Assembly (NCBI GenBank): GCA_015680685.1
Contig: MNCI01020717.1
Location: 411,523-475,522 of the forward strand
Source of the DNA: Gnetum montanum
Taxonomy: Eukaryota; Streptophyta; Gnetopsida; Gnetales; Gnetaceae
Reading direction: 5' to 3'
DNA: 64,000 nt
In this document: positions 58,041 through 64,000 of the stretch, piece by piece
Layout: each line of letters begins with the position of its first letter
Numbering within the stretch: position 1 is the first letter of the stretch
Made by a program: the position numbers and the translations under genes
The notes under the pieces: generated by a model
Databases searched by the model: none
Told to the model about the DNA's origin: nothing
What the model saw: only the letters and a program-made list of their open reading frames with translations

Positions 58041-58345
58041 AGGACCTCACCTTTCTTTTGATAATAAATAAAAAATTAAAATTAAAATCCAAACATATCT
58101 TTCTCTCTCCAAATTTTATATGACACTTGAACCAAAGAAAAATTTATCCACATAATGTTCTTTGCCCCTCATTCTCATAAACATGGGGGGTGTTGAAACC
58201 CTAAAATAATTGTAATATAGGTACACCTCCAAATATGTAGTCTAATTAAAAATTTATATCTCAACATTATCTACTACAATTGAACCCATGATTTAAAGCT
58301 TTCAAATCAAGAGTCTTACTACTAGGATAATACCTCATTGTTTTT
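58041..58345 (-). repeat. Possible tRNA-derived SINE
   Basis: On the - strand the head has TATCCTAGTAGTAAGACTC (58329-58311), similar to a pol III A box, and GGGTTCAATTG (58287-58277), similar to a B box, about 35 bases apart, with CTTGATTTGAAAGC between, as in a tRNA anticodon arm. A tRNA-unrelated body may follow to about 58041. No terminal A tract or target-site duplication was resolved. Confidence 0.4.
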
Positions 58346-58583
58346 ATCACCGCAACACATGATTTTCTATTCATTTAAATTTAAAACCTAAACTAGAAAA
58401 ATGTAATAACTCTAATTATTTTAATAAATTACTATCACAAATAACAATAGCAAACTTCCTCAAAATAATGATGTAAACATCAAACACATGACTGACAAGC
58501 AATGACCTTTAATCCACATGATAATACAAGGATATAATGTTATTACCATTACCACCATAATAAATTCACACATTAATAATAAG

Positions 58584-59497
58584 TGATGAGTCGCATTAAG
58601 TTGGCTACATCAACACAGCCTCGTCAACTGGGCCTTGTTGATGAGGCCTAGTTGATGCATCTTACCATGCATAGGCCGCATCGATGCAGTGTCGATTTTC
58701 ATGATTTTTGGCTATAAATATGCACTTGCAACCGCATTTATGGCATGAGTAAATTGTAGTTACAATGGAGCTCTTGCATTTTTTCCATTTGAAAGTTATA
58801 ATTTTTTCCTTTAAGTGCCATAGTAGGAGTCATTAAGTGTATGAATATTTATTTGAGCATTGTTGTACCTGAGCATGATAGTGTGTGCAACAATAAAGAC
58901 AAGCTTTCTAATAAACCTTGCAGCACTTTGGATATATTAGCTACTTTATTTATGCATTTATTATTTCTAATTATTTATTTAATATTTTTAATTAGTTATT
59001 AAATATTTCCCAGTTATTACGTTAATGAGACATTTAAGAAAGATATATTACACACATAAGTATGACCGCTTCATGCATAACATGTATTTGCTTGGTAATC
59101 TCAACGATGTTATTGCTTGGTATGCCCAGTAGCATAGTGCTTGGTCGCCTAGCAATGGACACGTGGGTTTAGGACATTTACAGAAAATGAGAATGGATAC
59201 TTTAGGATTAGTTAATTATTTAATTTAGATTAGTTAGTCATATCCCTTTTTATTTATAATTCAAGCATCCAACTATAAAACATAAAAATGATAGAAATTG
59301 AATGCCTCAATTACACTTAACCATACTAATGAATGTCACATGTGTAATTGGGAAGACAACGATTGAGCTTAAGGCTAGATTCACTTCCTAAAGGGCTAGT
59401 GCACTAGAAACAATAAAGTCAATGAAATTTGATCAAATCATGCATGAATGCTTTGTGATTCCTATGGTTGGATGTAGGGGTACCTCGCTACTCATCA
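58584..59497 (+). repeat. E 5' LTR
   Basis: The 914-bp LTR starts TGATGAGTCG and ends CTACTCATCA. TATAAATA is at 58713-58720. Its 129-base U3 carries CATCAACACAGCC, GTTGATGAGGCC and GTTGATGCATC words instead of GATATCGC. U5 has three GCTTGGT words about 30 bases apart at about 59090-59150. Confidence 0.92.
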
Positions 59498-59516
59498 TTG
59501 GCACTGTTGCTAGGAA
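59498..59516 (+). other. E primer-binding site, tRNA-Asp type
   Basis: TTGGCACTGTTGCTAGGAA directly abuts the LTR and matches the A3 site with a few transitions. Confidence 0.85.
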
Positions 59517-59651
59517 CTTTGTTTGTGGAACATGTACTATTTAGGTCTAAGTAAATACCATTATACCATTGTATAAACCTAAAGGTCAATATCATTTTCA
59601 CTATACATAGAATTATACAAGCACACTGGCAATTTCATTTTGTTTTGCAAA

Positions 59652-60716
59652 ATGTCTTCTTCTTTTCATAAGCACAAAGATACCAAACCACTAGTCCCAT
59701 AAGAATGCAAGGTGTTATCCACTCATCCAGATGAGTTTATGCCAAATCTCACATTCATCCTACATCAAGATGAATAGATGCAATGGTGTGATATGGAGGG
59801 CAACATTGTCTTCCCCCTTGATTGATCTATGCCTAGAATTCTATTCAAAATCCTTAAGAAGTTGGGCATAGCAAATCTTCACAAAGAGTACATTGTGAAT
59901 GGCTATGACACTCAGAACTATTGTCCCACTAAAACACAATGTAAATGAGATTAATGTTAGGAGAAAATCCATGAAGCTACAAAGGGGAAACATTACACTA
60001 ACTTCTTATTCCTAATAAATCAAGAGGACAATGAGAATCCTCCCTTGGAGGTTCTCAACATGAAGATTCTTCACTTCCTGCTATTGATGGCTAGGGTGTC
60101 AACTTGACCCTGCGATTCACTATTCACATATTGGGTTTAGGAAAGAGTGATAGCCAAGTTAGGGACTCTGATAAACATAACAATAACAAGGGACAATGGA
60201 TGATTATCATAATAAGCATAAGAGTCATGGTAGACACTACAGTGGCAGACACCACGATGGTAGTGGCAGTCCACCTTCCTCTTCATCCAATTCTGAACAT
60301 TCCTCTTCATCTAATAGTTCTCATGGAACCTACTATCAAAAAAACCATGATGAAGATGATTAGAAAAATAACAATGACCGTGAAGGCCACCAAAATTGAA
60401 GGGGTGGCCAAAACCATCATCAACATCATTAACGGAACGATAATGATGAACCTTTATTGGTGACTTGAAGTATGCTTAATATTGTGGAGGCAGTTAAAAT
60501 CCCAACCACGCATATGAAGGATAGTTGGATTAAGTGCCTAGATATGAACAATATTCTAAGATTTGAAGGAGGATATAATTTTGATTCATAGACACATCTA
60601 CAAGCTTTTCAAGATGCATGTGCATTACAGAACATAGAGAATGAGTGGCAAAAACTCAAGCTTTTCCCAAGGAAACTCATTAAGGAAGCTCAAAGTTGGT
60701 ACCAGTCCTTAGAGTT
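59652..60716 (+). pseudogene. gag: E gag pseudogene, N-terminal part with His/Ser-rich insert
   Basis: A start at ATG 59652 (MSSSFHKHKDTKPLVP) opens a frame with several stops and a shift. In the region 60210-60450 the reading frame consistent with Gag is His/Ser/Asn-rich (SHGRHYSGRHHDGSGS, SSSSNSEHSSSSNSSHG) and runs into NDEPLL, the same motif that precedes the Gag core in A1 and A3. The core then begins: RFEGGYNFDS, THLQAFQDACALQNIENEW, KLKLFPRKLI, WYQSL, and is cut by B2 at 60717. A 119-codon open stretch at 60104-60463 is in another frame and is probably not the protein made. Confidence 0.75.
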
Positions 60717-61693
60717 TGATGAGTGGCGAGGTACCCCTACACTCAACCATATGAATACGAGCGTGTACGTGTGATCCGGTCGAACTCCGCAGACTAAATG
60801 CCTTAACGCCACAAGAAACACTTGGGGTTAATCGTTCGTTGTCTTCCCAGGCTTGCTTGTATGTGTCATGGTGTATGGTTAAGCAAGTATGAGGTATATG
60901 ATTTTTTTGGTATTTTTCAGTTTATCTCCTAAGCTATGAGGGAAAGGGTTGAGAAACTAACTAACTCTAACTAATGTCCTAAGTCTAAGTTAACTGGTGT
61001 TAGCATCCGTTCCCACTTACCGGACACACCCTGAACTATGCAACTGTGGCTACCAAACGCTAATCATTGCTGGGATCACCACACGTAACGCAAGTGCTCG
61101 AAGTGGTCGTACTGAGGCACCTATTTAGCNTCGTACTTATCACACGTTCTAGCCTAGCGATGAGCAGCCAATTCCTTAACTAGCCGTACACATTGGAATA
61201 CTACTAGGATTACCAAGCGCAGATCCTGGAATACGCTACTGGGTTACCAAGTAGTCACAATGCTCGTAGTCAAGTCGTACTCACGCGTTGGGACGAGTAG
61301 CCGATTCCTTGATTAGCCATACACATTCGTAGATGCTCGTAATCAAGTCGTACTCGTGCGCACTAGGAAAGCAATAAATAATAATGAAATAAAACCATGT
61401 ACTGCAAGGTTTATCCAATCAAGTTCATCTTTATTGTTGTACACAACTTGTGTTCAGGTTACAAAGTTGCTCAAATAAAGAGTCGTTCACTCTAGGACTC
61501 CTACTGTGGGCACATGGGAAAAATTCTAACTCTAGAGTGTTCAAACTGCCAGAGCTTCGCTACTTCTAGCCAGGATTGGGAAATGAAGGGAGTGCCGCCT
61601 CTTATTTATAGATATGACGACGGACCGCGATATCGCATATGCGATATCGTAGGGGATGTGATATCGTGGCACTATGCATGTCGTGTCTCATCA
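60717..61693 (-). repeat. B2 3' LTR
   Basis: The 977-bp LTR ends in TGATGAGTGG and TCTCATCA on the + strand. TATTTATA is at 61603-61610, U3 is 83 bases with CGCGATATCGCATATGCGAT-like palindrome. Its U5 has partial repeats of the AATCAAGTCGTACTC block (about 61265-61355) and an N at 61130, so this part may be misassembled. Confidence 0.9.
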
Positions 61694-61706
61694 TACCCCC
61701 ATGACT
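61694..61706 (-). other. B2 polypurine tract
   Basis: TACCCCCATGACT on the + strand, meaning AGTCATGGGGGTA on the element strand, sits next to the LTR as in A1 and A2. Confidence 0.88.
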
Positions 61707-61859
61707 AAATGAAAACTCATCCTCGAGTTCCTTACAATAATATCAGGTAGGTATGGGATTATTGAGGGGAATGGAACTAATGGGATGACATGTGAACGGA
61801 TCCTTATTACAAGACTTGAAAAAAACTAGTGTTCATGACAACAAGGGTGAACACCTTAT

Positions 61860-62078
61860 TACAATGACATCAGGCCACATTTGGTAGCTGAGAGAAAAAA
61901 GAGGAGAGAGAATAGAAGAGAAGAAGGGAGAAGAGTCTTGCTGCTGCCAACGCCTAGATTGTGCCTTCCGTTGTCCATCCGTAAGCACATTATCCATTCT
62001 ACTCCTTACATGGTTGCTTCAGCGCTACCCATTCCAAGTGTTTGCTCCAGATCTATTCCGTTGTTGTATGATTGCCAT
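61860..62078 (-). pseudogene. B2 ORF2 (short B-type)
   Basis: ATG at 62078 (MAIIQQRNRSGANTWNG) is preceded by GTGTGTGCAG, then a stop and a further Gln-rich segment (DGQRKAQ, RWQQQDS) ending in a Ser/Phe/Leu-rich stretch. It would be at most about 70-75 residues and has no recognised domain. An unrelated open stretch on the other strand (61881-62135) is probably its shadow. Confidence 0.5.
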
Positions 62079-63524
62079 CTGCACACACAACACAATCATA
62101 TATTAGCAAGGGTAATTGAATTATTAAGTAAATAATACCTTGCTTCGGTTTAGGTTCATTGGCTAGGTTGTGGTATGTCTGATATGGATCTGGGAAAATG
62201 TATATGATGACTACCAAAGGTGTAGGGGTTAAGGAGAAAAACGAAAAAATCTAGGGCTTAGGAGAAAAATTAAAAAAGCAGGCCCCGTACCCCCATGACT
62301 AATCGCAAACCTTCGGTAGTGTTAGAATGAAGAAAGAAAAGGAGTAAGAAAGATAGGTGAAAAGGGACAACAAGGGCATCAGTGCAGTGGATGTCAAGAT
62401 GGAAATGAACAAAACTGAAAATTAATTGCAAAAATGTTAAGGAAAAGAAGTAACTAATGTTCCAAATAGGAAATGTCAGTGGGTCCTCCCCAAAGCAGGC
62501 TCATGCCCTTAATGCCCTAACAATCCCACATTCAAATAGTCCGTAGGCTCTGGGAATGTCCTTTGGAACAACAATTAAAGTCTTAACCGTAAGAATTTAC
62601 CGAAAAGAAAACAATGCATCAACCAAAATATATGCACTAATGATATAACCGGCAATGAGGTGAACAATGGGGAGAAGGATGGAAAGAAGAGAAGTGGAAT
62701 GGAATCCCAAGACAAGGTGGTGTACAACCCCTTATGTGGTTTATGATTAATGTGACTTGGTGAATCTCATTCCAACTCTGGCGCAAACCAACCACTTCCA
62801 GTGACTTCGCATCAATGCATTTGGTTAAACCATCCACTTGGATAACAAGGATGCATCTTCAAAGAGCCACCACCATTCCGACGAAACAAAGGAGAGAATG
62901 GGAAGCGAGAAGGGCCTTAGTTAGAGGGAACACTTTGGTTCCATAACCAGTGCTTGTAGCCCAAATTTATTCCGTCTAAGGGGTGTGCTTTGAATCCTCA
63001 CTTTTAGCTTTTTAGCTTCTCTTTTTTTTTTCTTCTTTTTTCATTTTTCCATTTTTTTGTTTTTTTTTTGTGTTTTGTGTTTTTATGCGTGGGGACCACA
63101 CCATGCAAAGACTTCTTATTTTTATTGTCTCAGCTTCCGAAGAATGGGTAACATCGGAACGGTAAGAAAACTCAAGAAGAAAACATCCAAACACCCAAGT
63201 GAATGACCAACACAAGAGCACCAAGTTCCCTTGAAGTCACACCCTTTGCCATCCTTGAGTCCTTCCTTAGTTTGAGAAATGCCCAGTCACCAGTTTGTTA
63301 AAGTTCTTATTAGAAGGGAACTATACATTTCCAAGCCAAGGCACACCATAGACTTTGATGGATGGATGGATGAAGTGATCTCATTGCCTACCATATCAGA
63401 AGAAACATACCTTAGTATCAACATTGTAACTTAAAGGTAAAAACCAAACATTCGCAATCAATATGAAAACATTTCATCCCATCAGTCTAAACACTTATTG
63501 GGTGACGAACTTACATGGTGGATG

Positions 63525-63557
<33 letters not shown>

Positions 63558-63664
63558 AGAAAAGTATAATGATGGTGTAAAACAAAAACAAGAAAGGTTA
63601 AAGAAATTTGTAAGACAAAAATGTGTAAAACAAAAATTGAAAAAGAACAGAGGGCCCCATATGG
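62079..63664 (-). other. B2 gag-ORF2 spacer
   Basis: It shares with A2 the GGGTCCTCCCCAAAGCA block (near 62481) and the GTGTGACTTCAAGGG block (near 63230), which places it in the same family. A PPT-like motif is at 62290-62300. A purine-rich tract on the element strand lies at about 63005-63075, and an (AC)n microsatellite at 63525-63553. Confidence 0.6.
63525..63553. repeat. (AC)n microsatellite
   Basis: A pure 29-base AC dinucleotide run, within the B2 spacer. Confidence 0.98.
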
Positions 63665-63994
63665 TTAGCATAGGTGGCCATCTCCCCCATGACTGAGTTG
63701 TAAGGGAGAGATCCGAAGTAATGAGTGTTTGTTTAAATTTCTTAGAAGTTCCCAACTTCTCCCAATTGATGATCTCAAGTTAAGGGGTGGAAGTTGACGA
63801 CGCTCACATTCCAATGTGTCTATGCCACAGTTGTTGGCATGAGTTTCCTCAGTTCGTTCCATGCATATTTGTTTACCCCTATGAGAAGCTGTCAACCATG
63901 GGGTGTCTACTACTTCTTGTGTGGTTGCTACATACAGGCATCTTTGTTGCAGAGTTTCTTGGGCACACCTGTTACATGGAGACATTTCCTCCAT
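63665..63994 (-). pseudogene. gag: B2 gag C-terminal part (may continue beyond window)
   Basis: An open frame of 109 codons on the - strand ends PLQLSHGGDGHLC then stop. It lies where A gag ends PQPFSYGGIPHFNNK, and both have an AGTYATGGGGG at DNA level there, so I read it as the divergent end of B gag. The rest (CNRCAQETLQQRC, TPWLTASHRGKQICMER) has no firm match; the Cys pairs are not a clear knuckle. The true start lies to the right of the window. Confidence 0.4.
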
Positions 63995-64000
63995 GTCATC

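Larger units (their letters stand above)
58584..60716 (+). mobile_element. Element E: 5' part, interrupted by B2
   Basis: LTR, primer-binding site and gag follow in order on the + strand. The gag stops at the B2 insertion and its remainder would be beyond the right edge. The left flank is ATAAG (58579-58583). Confidence 0.85.
60717..64000 (-). mobile_element. Element B2: 3' part of a subfamily B copy, extends beyond the window
   Basis: From right to left: gag C terminus, spacer, short ORF2, polypurine tract and 3' LTR. It is inserted in E gag; the left flank is GAGTT (60712-60716). It is the template against which B1 is recognised. Confidence 0.85.

Noticed and set aside
60104-60463. 119-codon open frame with Met/Ile/Thr-rich composition as a novel gene
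   Set aside because: Another frame of the same DNA gives the His/Ser-rich stretch that leads into the conserved Gag motif, which fits the element better.
61881-62135. Basic 84-codon + strand open frame (Arg/Lys-rich start)
   Set aside because: It is antisense to the B2 ORF2 region, in which purine-rich DNA yields Arg/Lys codons; no homologue in B1 keeps it open.

Overview
The window is repeat-dense nuclear DNA from a large plant genome, read from a draft assembly (Ns at 4657, 4713-4729 and 61130). I find no intact host gene, tRNA, rRNA or CRISPR array. Every recognisable coding trace is a decayed LTR retrotransposon of a plant-typical lineage: Athila-like, Tat/Ogre-like, chromovirus-like Ty3/gypsy, and Ty1/copia. 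High A+T, nesting, solo and truncated LTRs and dense nonsense mutations fit old heterochromatin, as in a gymnosperm or another giant plant genome. The species cannot be named from the sequence.

The dominant family, called A/B here, has LTRs of about 0.8-1.0 kb beginning TGATGAG and ending ACTCATCA. Its primer-binding site is of tRNA-Asp type. Between gag and the polypurine tract it carries no pol, but a second long reading frame (ORF2). ORF2 has a basic N terminus, a region resembling the 'putative plant transposon protein' domain, and a long coiled coil. A1 (4286-13050, + strand) is complete, with a perfect CTCAT target-site duplication, and splits an older chromovirus reverse transcriptase. 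A2 (24360-30164, - strand) sits in an Athila-like pol pseudogene and is cut at 30164 by the inverted partial copy B1 (to 32408). A3 (52194-57339, - strand) is an internally deleted copy inside another LTR. B2 (60717 to the right edge, - strand) sits inside the gag of a related element E (58584 onward, + strand). Lone or partial relatives are C (a solo LTR with perfect CCTCT duplication, 16439-17456), D (51330-52009) and F (split by A3).

Left to right: chromovirus LTR and leader (1-2640); an unassigned stretch with a GACATCTC palindrome array; the reverse transcriptase split by A1; an A+T-rich stretch with a gag-like coiled-coil pseudogene; solo LTR C; Athila-like pol on the - strand (20500-24340); A2/B1; a palindrome array beside a copia remnant (33690-38345); several tandem-repeat zones (40965-45690); Tat-type protease (45876-46800); the inverted counterpart of the palindrome array (46870-48350); a gag remnant with LTR D; F interrupted by A3; a possible tRNA-derived SINE; E interrupted by B2.

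The A/B family is probably non-autonomous: it could make Gag and ORF2 but would need reverse transcriptase, RNase H and integrase from a partner such as the Athila-like element whose pol pseudogene lies at 20500-24340. Three observations deserve most attention: the gag + ORF2, pol-less architecture with an acceptor-like AG fixed just before the ORF2 start; the very short U3 built from family-specific CpG-rich palindromes in front of a conserved TATA box; and a PPT-like AGTCATGGGGG motif recurring at three module borders.
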